A stretch of 64,000 nucleotides of DNA, from assembly GCF_965363235.1 (NCBI RefSeq), contig NC_134846.1, forward strand, positions 59,323,121 to 59,387,120, written 5' to 3'. Every line of letters starts with the position of its first letter. Position 1 is the stretch's first letter. Shown here one piece after another: positions 44,501-53,619 of the stretch. Under the pieces are notes generated by a model that saw only the letters and a program-made list of their open reading frames with translations, was not told where the DNA came from and ran no database searches. A program made the translations under genes and the position numbers. Source of the DNA: Mytilus galloprovincialis. Lineage: Eukaryota > Mollusca > Bivalvia > Mytilida > Mytilidae.

Positions 44501-46290
44501 ACAGGCTCTTAAGAGCCTCTAGTTTGTTTTTCAGTAGTGACCCACCTTACAGATATATATATTTCAACCATATGAACCTAGCTCAGAAAACAACAGTTCA
44601 TACAGACAATAAAAAAGTTCCAGGTGTCAATATACCTCAAGATACATTACGTCTCATTAGTGACATCAGTTCTGATATGTCTAGGTAAGTTATTCATTTT
44701 ATAGATTGTCCTGAACATTCATGAAATATTTGCCACTGGACATTAAGCAGTCAACAATCAATTATTTTATATAAACCAAATAACAAATGTAAAATCAGGA
44801 TTGATCTATTAACATATAACTGTTTAAGGTTTTCCCTGGTTATTACCAAAATTATAATTGTTGAAACTTGTACATCAATTATTATGTTACATGGGTGAGA
44901 ATAGGGAGATTATTTTCATGCATTCTATATGTTTCATAATAGTTATTCTACTTTTATCTTGAGGTTAATTGATAAGATATATCAGAAAATATTAAAAATT
45001 GAATACATATTGCTTTTAAAATTTATATCAAGTTCTTTTTGCTTTGAATTCATTCAGAATCTTACAAAAATCAATCAGATTACCCATATACATATATGAT
45101 ACCTTAAAACAAAAACCAAGTCTTTAATTTAGTATCCTTGTGAGCATTTTCATTTGGTTTACTCAGCCAACCTGTTAATAGAAAATAATGCAAAAGAAAA
45201 GCTAGTGATTTTACATGGAATGAAAAAATCAGACATAACTAAGACTAGTCAAATGTTTTTGTGTACAGAGGTAGGTTGAATTAACATTTTTTCAGATAAA
45301 TTAGAAAATTTGAATTTGAAAATTACAGCAGATTTCTAAATTTAGTAACATTATGCTGTGTACTCATTGGACTCTGTATGTTATTATTTTAGTAACATTA
45401 TGCTGTGTACTGATTGGACTCTGTATGTTATTATTTTAGTAACATTATGCTGTGTACTGATTGGACTCTGTATGTTATTATTTTTGTAACATTATGCTGT
45501 GTACTGATTGGACTCTGTATGTTATTATTTTAGTAACATTATGCTGTGTACTGATTGGACTCTGTATGTTATTATTTTAGTAACATTATGCTGTGTACTG
45601 ATTGGACTCTGTATGTTATTATTTTAGTAACATTATGCTGTGTACTGATTGGACTCTGTATGTTATTATTTTAGTAACATTATGCTGTGTACTCATTGGA
45701 CTCTGTATGTTATTATTTTTGCAATTATAAAAACTCAAGACTAGATGTATAATAATTTCACAGTGATGTGTTTTCTTTTTTTCAGAAACGGAGAGGATGG
45801 TGAGACTATTGTAAAGACTGCTTCAGATAACTGGGTTGTTGGTAAACGGTCAGACCAAAGAGAATTTTATGTTGTTATTAACCAGAAAAATGCAAACTTA
45901 ATAGAAATTAATGGTAAGTTTAAACAGTTTTACAGCTATTTATTTTTAGGTTTAAACTTTAACAAAAAATTTTATATATTAAAGAAGGTTATAAAACATT
46001 ACTTGATATTGATTAAAAAAAACTGTTTGTTACTGGTTGCATCACAATATTATTTTTTATTTTCAAAATACAACACAGAGCCTTGGCTCACACCTAACAA
46101 CAAGCTCGATATATTGATATGCCAATATTAAATATTTCAGCATTTTTCCTGTGGCACCTCTAAATATATAGAAATATTTGATTCGTACACCTAGATAAAA
46201 ACAGATATAAAGAAATAAATGTAATCTTTTTCAGAGGAGGTAAAGAGACTATGTGCGAGTCATTTTAACAGTATTTTCTTCCTGGACTAA
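26520..46290 (+). CDS. CCZ1: CCZ1, vacuolar fusion protein (Mon1-Ccz1 Rab7 GEF subunit)
   Basis: Twelve coding exons: 26520-26594, 27193-27290, 28118-28208, 28955-29077, 29855-29944, 30688-30863, 31662-31802, 38460-38605, 41128-41242, 44535-44684, 45786-45913, 46235-46290. All have GT/AG borders and consistent phases, giving 462 aa against about 482 in human. Conserved blocks as I recall human CCZ1: YGPREGE, GLCEAI.KFT, SLHTQK.RQ, LFNGTF, VKYTAFLYNDQLVWSGLEQ, MYKYLTTSLFP, IYFNHMNLA, SDNWVVGK, VINQKNANLIE, and the ending FNSIFFLD. The start at 26520 (AGCATGG, good context) fits the human N-terminus; an in-frame ATG at 26358 would add 54 residues. With Mon1, Ccz1 (longin domains) activates Rab7 on maturing endosomes and autophagosomes. 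It looks intact. Intron 7 holds a 6-kb insertion, and exon 6's donor is tandemly duplicated. Confidence 0.97.
26773..26865 (-). mobile_element. tail fragment of the RT-linked repeat, CCZ1 intron 1
   Basis: Reads AGAAGATGTGGTATGATTG, then GACAACTGCAGTCCAC and AGACCAAAATGACACAGAC, as in the 17.5-kb copy. Short and diverged. Confidence 0.75.
28326..28500. repeat. 35-bp minisatellite, five copies, CCZ1 intron 3
   Basis: Five virtually identical copies of a 35-bp unit (GTGCAATATCAACCTAGTAC...). The near identity points to recent expansion, so copy number probably varies between individuals. Confidence 0.95.
29160..29480 (-). mobile_element. tail fragment of the RT-linked repeat, CCZ1 intron 4
   Basis: Contains AATGTAAAACAATTCAAA, ACTGAATTACAGGCTC, ATGGGACAAGCACATAC and CAGTGGTGTAACAGTACAAC, in the order seen at 17.6-18.0 kb. 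Non-coding. Confidence 0.75.
30212..30228. repeat. poly-G run, CCZ1 intron 5
   Basis: Seventeen consecutive G in an AT-rich intron. It could form a G-quadruplex on the sense strand, and the length may be unreliable. Confidence 0.85.
30417..30602. mobile_element. TA-flanked miniature element (mariner-like), CCZ1 intron 5
   Basis: The ends CTGTGGATTCATT and AATGAATCCACAG are inverted repeats with TA on each side. Inside, TTTTGTGGGTATC and GGTATCCAACAAA extend the inverted match. A second copy lies at 48112-48311, and a partial one at about 30605-30662. Confidence 0.85.
30823..31047 (+). repeat. 45-bp tandem array duplicating the end of CCZ1 exon 6 with its splice donor
   Basis: Five copies with an exact 45-bp period: CTGGTAAG occurs at 30861, 30906, 30951, 30996 and 31041. 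The first copy is the last 40 or so bases of exon 6 (coding KYTAFLYNDQLVW) plus its donor. The four others lie in intron 6, each with TATACAG...CTG/GTAAG. Read-through past the first donor meets an in-frame TAA at once. Confidence 0.95.
33300..33370. repeat. short tandem repeat GGACAAAAAGTCACA
   Basis: Five slightly varied copies of a 14-16 bp unit, GACAAAAAGTCAC with a GA/GGA linker. Confidence 0.9.
33657..34392. mobile_element. palindrome-rich element with inverted ends (CCGTACGCGTACGG)
   Basis: The left end (33657-33704) has CTGTTCCAGACCGTATGAGT, then ATTTGGACCGTACGCGTACG. The right end (34344-34392) is the inverted match with a few changes. Just inside the right end (34268-34360) is a cluster of GACCGTACG, TACGCGTA and CGGTCC motifs that are self-complementary in several registers. 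No protein recognised. Probably a non-autonomous DNA element inserted in the 6-kb unit. Confidence 0.65.
34960..35392 (-). mobile_element. tail fragment of the RT-linked repeat, CCZ1 intron 7
   Basis: Contains AATACAAGCAAAGCCCCTAC, AACAAACGACAACCACTG, GGACAGTGGTGTCACAG and GAAAAAGGCTTAACTCATC, collinear with the copy at 17.6-17.95 kb. Confidence 0.8.
36140..36753 (-). pseudogene. P2X7 C-terminal (ballast) domain gene, damaged
   Basis: On the - strand the frame ending at 36140 reads NTDWCSCTKCIVMPLM, TECLCCHEF, then SRLMAYRQFVCWV, IPACVVYIIREAFP and GVYEGFRE. This is the Cys-rich intracellular domain of vertebrate P2X7 (compare HCAYRCYATWRFG, LPSCCRWRIRKEFP, GQYSGF in human P2RX7). Invertebrates have many stand-alone proteins of this kind, and their role is unclear; in P2X7 the domain binds zinc and guanine nucleotide. 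A likely start lies at 36751-36753 (MSCSENDSTNS...READFDEYGQ), followed in another frame by FALEPEYTEEEL and in a third by NQDILSNPRQF. So about two small indels (near 36660 and 36595) split it, unless very short introns remove them. No channel domain is present. The tail is acidic (ESDTSDSE). It lies antisense in CCZ1 intron 7. Confidence 0.75.
36780..38159. other. upstream side of the P2X7-domain gene to the right border of the 6-kb unit; no gene seen
   Basis: Mostly AT-rich. At about 37536 there is a palindromic CACACCTGGCAAGGTGTG. Nothing codes. It would contain the promoter of the - strand gene if that gene is or was expressed. Confidence 0.4.
38935..39240 (-). mobile_element. tail fragment of the RT-linked repeat, CCZ1 intron 8
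   Basis: Starts AGAAGATATAAGCAGATGCC then AATGAGACAACTCTCC, and continues with CACAGAGCCTTGGCTCACAC and GGTTCCTGACTAAGGACAGG. Resembles the fragment at 7620-7780 more than the one at 17.5 kb, so it is a distinct subfamily. Confidence 0.75.
39557..40857 (+). repeat. AGCTCACC hairpin-headed bivalve repeat, long copy, CCZ1 intron 8
   Basis: The head is AGCTCACCTGGCCC/GGGCCAAGTGAGCT (39557-39587), followed by the GTCCGTCGTC-rich run. Two full tandem units of about 490 bp plus a partial third follow, each starting near ACAAAAATCTTCTCCTCTG. The end reads CAAGGTGAGCGACACAGGC then TCTTTAGAGCCTCTAGTTTA. No protein. I know this as one of the commonest bivalve repeats; its means of spread is not evident from the sequence. 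Confidence 0.85.
41734..41878 (+). repeat. GACGAAACGTGCGTCTGG-type conserved repeat, + orientation
   Basis: Contains ATGCTCTTCAACTTTGTACT, GGCTTTATAACTATTTTGA, TGAGCGTCAC and ATAATCCTGGTACTTTTGAT. A reverse-oriented copy is at 55766-55905. The two copies keep a GC-rich core in AT-rich surroundings. Confidence 0.8.
41879..43829. other. rest of CCZ1 intron 9 before the second AGCTCACC repeat; nothing coding
   Basis: AT-rich intronic DNA with homopolymer tracts, for example (CTTGTTTTT)n near 43485. No repeat family recognised. Confidence 0.5.
43830..44524 (+). repeat. AGCTCACC hairpin-headed bivalve repeat, short copy, abutting CCZ1 exon 10
   Basis: Head hairpin AGCTCACCTGGCC/GGCCAAGTGAGCT at 43830-43860, one internal unit plus a partial one, and the end CTCTTAAGAGCCTCTAGTTT at 44524. 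The exon 10 acceptor AG is at 44533-44534, so the repeat ends 10 bp before the exon. Confidence 0.9.
45344..45720. repeat. 47-bp minisatellite, eight copies, CCZ1 intron 10
   Basis: Eight almost identical copies of a 47-bp unit starting AGTAACATTATGCTGTGTAC. Copies differ mainly by CTCATTGG versus CTGATTGG and by one A/T change near the unit border. Confidence 0.95.
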
Positions 46291-46365
46291 ATAATATGAG
46301 TGAATGGTAATGAATTATGACGATTAATTTATTCAAATTGTATGTGATGTGAGTTATGAATGTGC

Positions 46366-46371
46366 AATAAA
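46366..46371 (+). terminator. probable CCZ1 poly(A) signal
   Basis: AATAAA 76 bp after the CCZ1 stop codon, followed by TTATTGTGTGATATTTG within 20 bp. Confidence 0.5.
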
Positions 46372-46600
46372 TAACAATACAATATTATTGTGTGATATTT
46401 GAAAGAACAACACAAGGCAGCAAATCATGTAAATGGTGTATTTATTGGTAAGATATGAGAAAATTAATTGATATAGAAGAATAAACTTCACAAGCAGGCA
46501 TGAACTAATGTGTTTTTAAACCAATTCCAAGTGAATTTTTAGTTGTATTTTAGTCTTGCTGAATAGTAACTGTTGTTTATAAATACAAAACTAAACTGAT

Positions 46601-47172
46601 TTAAGGGGGCTCACAGGTCTAAATCAACTTTTTTTTCTAATATAGGATTTTTTTATTTTTATCTATGATTAAACTTTATCTTATACCTAATAGAAATATA
46701 AAGTAAAAAAATATGGGGTCACCGTTCATTTAAGCTCACAATCTACCTCCGAAAGAAGCATTCTTTATTGTTGATTTCCCTTTTTTCTGTTGAACTAATA
46801 GGAGAAAAATTGGTAATATCGAAATAAAAAAAGAACTAAATTACAGAAATCGCTTAAATTTTACATTTATTTAGTTTATGTACAGCTTGTTTGAAAACAA
46901 TAATAAAAAATATAGGTCACCGATGAGTAAAAAAAGATATTTCAATTGAAATGTCAAAAAATGACAGTTTTGCACCAAAGGGAGATAATTTGGAGCTTTT
47001 TCAATGATATAAACATTTTTAAAGTCATCTGTGGCCAACCCAAATCGATTTGTCTGTGTGATTTTTGTACCATATTATAAAGTAATAACTAATAGTGTAA
47101 TAAATAAAATTTGTAATAAAAAACAAATTTTTAATTTTTTGCTGATTTTTTTGTACCCGCGAGCCTCCTTAA
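46601..47172. mobile_element. TTAA-flanked miniature element, 572 bp
   Basis: The left end TTAAGGGGGCTCACAGGT and the right end (complement) TTAAGGAGGCTCGCGGGT match in 14 of 18 positions, with TTAA at both borders. Non-coding. It lies about 230 bp beyond the CCZ1 poly(A) signal. Confidence 0.75.
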
Positions 47173-47779
47173 GTGCATACAGCACATGATCCCTGGAATA
47201 AATGTCATCAGTTACACTCCTCTCTATCACTTTCCATCAATCTTACGTTCTCTGCATAGCCTCTCTGCCCCTTGTGTATTCTTGCTGGTTGGCAAGTGCC
47301 AAGGAGAACACTACTGTATAAAAACAAAATAACAGCATATTCACAGTTGAAACTTTTTTGTACATTTATAAAAAAAAAAAAACCACCTTGACCTAATGTG
47401 CTGGATGGTGTTGCTATGTATGCTAAGGTGACTAGAATCTCAACATTTACAACCATGTCTGTAAGCGTGGTTCCACAGGCATATGAATGATAAGAAAAAC
47501 TACCTCAAACTTCTGTTTTTAAATCATAAAAGTTGCACATGTTTTGAGTAGACTTTTAAGAAGTGAAATAGTAAATCTCTCCAAAGTTAGGTTAAAGATA
47601 TGTTTATATAAAAAAATAATTTTTGATCCCATACAATATGGTCTATCTTTGTGCATGCTAGCCAACCTGTAGAAATACCACTGCCTGCATGAAATTGGCC
47701 TGGGTTATAGAAATATGTAAATGTGCAATAATATCCAAAAAGACCAAAGGACAAAAATTTAACATTTACACCTCATTTT

Positions 47780-47880
47780 ACTACCTGGAACAATGTGTGA
47801 AACCCATATAAATAGTCAGCTATAAAGGGCCTTGAATAGTAAAATCTTAAATACTATATATGATATAGAAAACTAACAGC
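47780..47880 (-). mobile_element. tail fragment of the RT-linked repeat
   Basis: Keeps CTACCTGGAACAATG and AGTCAGCTATAAAGGGCC, then loses similarity. Confidence 0.5.
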
Positions 47881-48111
47881 TATACTATAATTGTAAACTC
47901 TCTTCATTAAAATTAGGTCTGTGGGAAATAAGTTAGTGATTGACAATAATTTTTCATGTGGCTCTGCCAAAATGTTGCTTTGTTACTGAGGGGACTGAAT
48001 GACACTTTAAAGTATGGGTTAACTCCAACTTTTTTGATCTGTATGAAACTTTATTCCTTGGATATATTTCTACAAAAGATGACATTATTTCCCATCTTAT
48101 ACTGTGGATTT

Positions 48112-48311
48112 ATTTATTTTCGTGGGTATCAATTTTCATGGATTGCTGAAAACTTGCATATTTGTGGATATTTGATTTCGTGGTTTTGACAATCTCTGTA
48201 TACAAAGCCTATTTTAAATATGCTTTTCGTTGAAAATTTAGTTTCGTGGTTCACCTGCACCCACAAAACCCACGAAAAATTGGTATCCAACGAAAAATAA
48301 TGAATCCACAG
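48112..48311. mobile_element. TA-flanked miniature element (mariner-like), second copy
   Basis: Ends CTGTGGATTTATTTATTTT and AAAAATAATGAATCCACAG with flanking TA. Same family as 30417-30602; both share CGTGGGTATC inside the left end. Confidence 0.85.
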
Positions 48312-48779
48312 TAAATGTGGAATTTAAAATGTTTCCTAGCTGATAGTTTGGTTTTTTTTAAATTATATAATCAAAATCACATTTGTTCCTCTTACACAAC
48401 ATCATTGCTTATTTTATTGTGCAGTTATTAGTTTTCTCATTTCCAACTTGGGATGTCAGGGGTGAATTTTATCTCTCTTGTGCAACAATGTTGCTCAAGG
48501 CAATGTGTGGTAATTGCTTTTGTTTGCCTATAATTCTGATTATTATTAGACAACCATATACAGCACAAGACAAGAATCTTTGGTATCGGTCAATATTTTG
48601 CTAACCTGCCCTGAAAGACATGAGGTATTGTCAAAACTTGGCATCCAGTGTTGTTATCTGCAAACTTTTCATGTTTTTATCTTCTTTTCTCTAACTATTT
48701 GATGAGGTCCTGTACAACTGTTTCTCATTTGGCAACATTTAACACTTATGGGTTGTCCATTAACAAAATCATGCATCAT

Positions 48780-50600
48780 TGTTATGTTGTTCTTGTAGTG
48801 TTGATGTGTTATTTCTTTGTTTTGTTGCTGCTGTGTCTTTGTTTTGTTGATTTATTGTTTTCTGCTTTGTTACTATCTTGAATACAAAGAGAAGGAGATA
48901 TGGTATGATTGTCAATGAGACAACTATCCACCAGAGTTGTTGTATCTTTGTTTTGTTTCCTTGTTGTATTTTTGTCTTGTTGCTTTGGTGTTTTGTTGTT
49001 TTGTTGTCCACGAATATTAAGGTTGTATGTTGTATCTTTGTTGTGTTGCTTTATTGTATTTTTATTCAGTTGCTGTGCTTTGTCTTTGTTTCGTTGTCGT
49101 GTTGTTATCTTTATTTAGTTGTTATGCTTTTCTTTGTGTTGTTGCTGTGCTGTATCTCTACTAAGTTAATGTGCTTTATCTTTGTTTTGTTGCTTTGTTG
49201 TTACTTTATTCAGTTACTGTGTTTTATATTGTTGCTGTGTTATTACTTTATTCAGTTACTGTGCTTTTTCTTTGTTTTGTTGCTTTGTTGTTACTTTATT
49301 CAGTTACTGTGTTTTATATTGTTGCTGTGTTATTGCTTTATTCAGTTGCTGTGTTATTACTTTATTCAGTTGCTGTGTTTTTTCTTTGTTTTGTTGCTGT
49401 GTTATTACTTTATTCAGTTGCTGTGTTTTATCTTGTTGCTGTGTTATTATTTTATTCAGTTGCTGTGCTTTTTCTTTGTTTGGTTGCTGTGTTATAACTT
49501 TATTCAGTTGCTGTGTTTTATCTTGTTGCTGTGCTTAATCTTATTTTCGTTAGTGTGTTTGTGTGTTTTGTTGCTGTTTCGTATCTTTATTTAGTCACTG
49601 TGTTTTATCTCTTTTTGTTGCTGTTTTGTATCTTTATTCAGTTACTGTGCTTTATCTCTGGGTTTTTTATTGTATGTTTTGTTGCTGTTTTCTATTTCAT
49701 TCAATTACTGTATCTCTGGTTGTTTTTTTTTTTTTGCTATGTTGTATCTTTATTCGATTGCTGTGTTGTAAGTTTATTCAGTTGCTGTGCTGTATCTTTA
49801 TTCGGTAGCTGTGTTGTAAGTTTATTCAGTTGCTGTGCTGTATCTTTATTCGGTAGCTGTGTTGTAAGTTTATTCAGTTGCTGTGCTGTATCTTTATTCG
49901 GTAGCTGTGTTGTAAGTTTATTCAGTTGCTGTGCTGTATCTTTATTCGATTGCTGTGTTGTAAGTTTATTCAGTTGCTGTGCTGTATCTTTATTCGGTAG
50001 CTGTGTTGTAAGATTATTCAGTTGCTTTGTTGCATCTTTATTTGGTAGCTGTGTTGTATCTTTATTCAATTGCTTTTTGTATCTTTCTCCGGTAGCTGTG
50101 TTGTATCTTTATTCAATTGATTTTTGTATCTTTTCCGGTAGCTGTGTTGTATCTTTATTCAGTTGCGTTGTTGTATCTTTGTTTTGTTGCTGTTTTGTAT
50201 CGTTATTCGGTTTTTGTAATGTATTTTTATTCGGTTGCTGTCTTTTATTCTTTTTCTTGCTATCTTGTATCTTTCTTAGTTGTTATTTAGGTAGAATCTT
50301 TGTTCTGTTGATGTTCTTCTTTGTGTTTTTGTTCCTTTATTTGATAGCTGTCTATTTCTTTGTTGCTGTCTTTCTTTGTTATGTTGTCGTTTTGTTTATT
50401 TGATTTGCAACTGTTTCTTTATTATTTCTTTGTTTTCTTTCTGTTTTGATGTTTTGTTGTTTCTGTTTGTTGTCATTTTATGTTTTGTTTCTATTTCTTT
50501 TTGCCTATTGTTGTATCTGCTGTAGGTGTTCTTTCTGTTTTGTTGCTTGTTCTGTGATATGTTGATGTAAACATGTTTTGTTGCTGTGATGTTTTCTGTA
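48780..50600. repeat. T/G-rich degenerate minisatellite tract
   Basis: About 1.8 kb built from diverged 24-bp units such as TTTATTCAGTTGCTGTG + CTGTATC. The most regular part (49739-50035) has a 48-bp higher-order period alternating CAGTTGCTGTGCTGTATC and CGGTAGCTGTGTTGTAAG. The + strand is A-poor and T/G-rich throughout. All three + frames and one - frame stay open over long stretches (the last as a 16-residue NKDTAQQLNKLTTQLP repeat) simply because the period is a multiple of three and stops are rare, so I do not call a gene. A tail-repeat remnant (GATATGGTATGATTGTCAAT) lies inside at 48895. Confidence 0.85.
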
Positions 50601-51264
50601 ATCTGCTAGGTTGTTTTCTTTTATACATACGCTTTCTTGTTATGTTGTTACTTGTTGTTGGTGTAATGCATTTTTTATTTGTGGATCGGTTGCTTCCGTT
50701 TTGGTGTTGTGTATTTGTGTCGTTTCTTTTACGTTTTTTTTATGCTTAGTTAATGTTTAATTTATTTTCTATGATAGCGTGTTGTTACATTGCTCTGTCA
50801 TTGTGCAATTTCGTTGATTTATAGATTGGTTTTCTGATGATGTTATAATTCTTTGTTTTGTCGATGTAGTCTTTATAAGCGTATTTGGTGTGTAGTTTTT
50901 TTTCTCTGTTCTTTTGTCATTTCTTTGAAATGATGTTTTAATTTGCAATTGTTGTTTTATTGTTTGTTTTTACACCTTCAAGAGATAAGATGAAAACATG
51001 CTATAACTATCTTTATATTTGCCAGTAACTAATTACTCGAGTCTTGGATGAATTTTAGCTAATCTGTATATTATTGTTGTCTTTCACAAGGCGCGGAGGG
51101 TTAGATTAGATGAAGTAGAAATCCCAAGATGATTTTGAGAAAAATTCGGAAAACAAAACCGAAAAAGATATAAAAGTTTACGACCGAAACTCAGATGTGT
51201 TTGTCTGTTTTCGTCCACATTTTGCTAGATATTCAAATCTACGGATTTATTTTTAAAACTCCGT

Positions 51265-51330
51265 AGATTGATTGGGTGTTGGTTGCTTAACGTCCAATGG
51301 CAAATTTTGCATTCATGTTCAGGACTAGAA
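51265..51330 (+). repeat. short conserved repeat fragment
   Basis: GATTGGGTGTTGGTTGCTTA then ACGTCCAATGGCAAA matches a fragment I remember as frequent in bivalve DNA. Only about 65 bp remain. Confidence 0.4.
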
Positions 51331-51911
51331 ACTCCGTATCTAACAAAAATACAATATGTAAAACAGACATTGGATGTATGTGACCTTTTGTGTTTTGTAT
51401 TTTCTATTTCCTGTCATAAATAAATATAAGGAAGAAAACAATCCTCTCGTGCAGTACCACATGTCGTGATTTTCAGTTATTTCTAGGATGAAAATTTTAC
51501 TACCTTCATCAATTATTTAAATCAATAGAACTTCTAAGAGTTTTAATTACTTAAATTAATGTGGACTTTCAAACTAATTAATATCAATAAATGAATGTAT
51601 AGCAAATTGATCTGTTACATCATATCTAATATGAAAACACATTTTAAAATTGACAGAATTTCCATTTCATGCGAATTTTGCTATTGTTCTACTTTTTTGT
51701 TTTCTCTTGACCACATGGAGTTCTATGACTACGGTCGGAATATGTATACAATAACTTGACAATAAATTAAACATTTCGATCCCTTATTTCTGAAATTGTG
51801 TTTTATTATACGGCATTGTCTGTATGGATAGTCTCAAGGACGATCGAAGTGCAAAAACTTCTTAGCAACGTTATTCGGAATGCAAAAGTCGCTATAATAA
51901 ATAGACCATTA

Positions 51912-51919
51912 TGACGTTA
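51912..51919 (+). promoter_or_regulatory. CRE-like site upstream of the TSSK gene
   Basis: TGACGTTA, one base from the consensus TGACGTCA, 117 bp before the TSSK start codon. Many spermatid genes use CREM-bound CRE sites, so the position is suggestive, but an 8-bp match is weak evidence. Confidence 0.2.
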
Positions 51920-52035
51920 CATCAGAGGCATAGTTGCAGAAATATGAAGGAACGTCTTGTTTTTCGTTGAACATGATTTCATAGAATGAAAAGAATGAAA
52001 ATGGTCACTTGAGAGGAACTTATGGGATAAAGAAA

Positions 52036-52908
52036 ATGTCAGTAAGGGATTCTACCACTCCCCGTGAATTCCTAAGATTGGCAGATACCTTGGTTGACAA
52101 AGGATATCGTCTTGGACCGAAAATCGGAGAAGGAACATATGCAAAAGTTCGTGTTTGTGAAAGAAGTACAGATGGTAAAATAATGGCGGTAAAGATTGTC
52201 AACTTAAAGATAGCATCTCCAGATTACTTAAACAAGTTCTTGCCGAGAGAACTCAGCGTAATACAGAGGATGAATCATAAGAATATAATAAATACGCATG
52301 AAGTTATTCGGAACGACGATTTACTGTTTATGGTGACTGATTATGCTGAACGCGGGGACCTTTTATGTCATATCCGAGATCATGGCCCCATTCCTGACGA
52401 CGATGCAAAAAGAATGTTCACACAAATAGTTGAGGCAGTGCTATATTTACACGGTGAAATGAATATTGCTCACCGAGATCTCAAGTGTGAAAACATTCTG
52501 ATAATGAGAGACAGGTCTGTTGTTCTCAGTGACTTTGGATTTGCCAGACCTTTGGATAAAAATGATCCCCTAAAAGGAAAAGACCTCAGTAAGACATTTT
52601 GTGGAAGTCCTTCGTACTGTTCTCCCGAAGTTTTGCGTGGGGTTCCATATGATCCAAAAATGAATGATGTTTGGAGTCTTGGTGTTCTTTTGTATGTAAT
52701 GGTAACATCAGCCATGCCTTTTGATGATAGTAACGTGAGAAAGATGGTTAATAAACAAGTTTGTGGAGAAATAAAATTTCCTCCGCGAGTGGAAAGCAGA
52801 ATTCATCCTGATTGTAAACGACTTATATCACAGATGATAGAACCTCATGCATGTAAAAGACCGACTGTGGATTGTATATTAAAGTCAGAGTGGATTTTAT
52901 CCAAATGA
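52036..52908 (+). CDS. testis-specific serine/threonine kinase (TSSK-like), intronless
   Basis: A single exon of 290 aa from the ATG at 52036-52038; no earlier in-frame ATG is usable because TAG follows the one at 51973. After about 20 residues a complete kinase domain fills the protein: glycine loop GEGTYAKV (31-38), AVKIV Lys (53), RELSVI Glu (72), HRDLKCEN with catalytic Asp (149), LSDFGFA with metal-binding Asp (166), T-loop SKTFCGSPSYCSPEVL, and WSLGVLLYVMVT. HRDLKCEN with TFCGS...Y..PEVL and a short length is the TSSK signature; the usual APE is SPE here. Most animal TSSK genes lack introns and act in spermatid maturation and sperm motility. All catalytic residues are present, so it should be active. 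Which TSSK (1/2, 3 or 4 type) I cannot decide. Confidence 0.94.
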   Translation: MSVRDSTTPREFLRLADTLVDKGYRLGPKIGEGTYAKVRVCERSTDGKIMAVKIVNLKIASPDYLNKFLPRELSVIQRMNHKNIINTHEVIRNDDLLFMVTDYAERGDLLCHIRDHGPIPDDDAKRMFTQIVEAVLYLHGEMNIAHRDLKCENILIMRDRSVVLSDFGFARPLDKNDPLKGKDLSKTFCGSPSYCSPEVLRGVPYDPKMNDVWSLGVLLYVMVTSAMPFDDSNVRKMVNKQVCGEIKFPPRVESRIHPDCKRLISQMIEPHACKRPTVDCILKSEWILSK

Positions 52909-53619
52909 AAATAGATTACGACTATTTATCCAGTTTCATGGTTTATTCATAAAAGTATTTAAATCATTTCGCATATTGAAAATATAATTTCGATTTTGAA
53001 TAACTGATTTAACTTTGACGGAAGCTTGAATTTTATAATTGCGCATTGAATATGCACACAACAGTTGATTTTGTCTATATAATTGATATTTAGTCAACTG
53101 TTACTGTAAAATCATAATGCCCTTTTTGAAAGGTTACAATGTATATTAAATGAAATATTTGAAAATATGAAAGGTCTTGACAATCAGTGTTTTGGTTTAT
53201 CGTTCAATGTTCGACATACTCATTTGTGTTTGTTGTAGCGGACATGGCGATCTAACATCCCGTCGTCGTTTGCGGTGTCATACACCATAAAGTTGTGAAT
53301 CACAACTTGTGATACTTTATATTGAAATACTTTTTTAAAAAAAATACGCTGGTGTAAAATAAATTAAGTAAAATTGGTCCTACTACCTCTTTCCCATCAT
53401 AGTAATACCCTACTTTTATGTTTTGCAAATGTTCATATTTACAATTTGTGGTGAGAACGATTAATTCAATGTTAGTCCTTGTTATATCTAATACTAAATG
53501 TATGGTATTAAATTCTATTCATTTATCTTTTCCAGAAGCAATTTAATAAATACTTTTCATTAATTAATATTAATTAATGCAATTCATATATCGTTTATAA
53601 ATATTATAAATAAATAGGA
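52909..53619. other. TSSK 3' flank, nothing recognised
   Basis: AT-rich. No clear AATAAA close to the TSSK stop in the sense direction, and no coding signal. Confidence 0.4.

Noticed and set aside
48878-50403. Long open frames on both strands (up to almost 300 codons) in the T/G-rich tract
   Set aside because: They consist of the minisatellite period read in different frames, with no start context and no domain; openness follows from unit length and base bias.
52009-52035. Extension of the TSSK frame by nine codons upstream
   Set aside because: It would start with TTG; the first ATG is at 52036.
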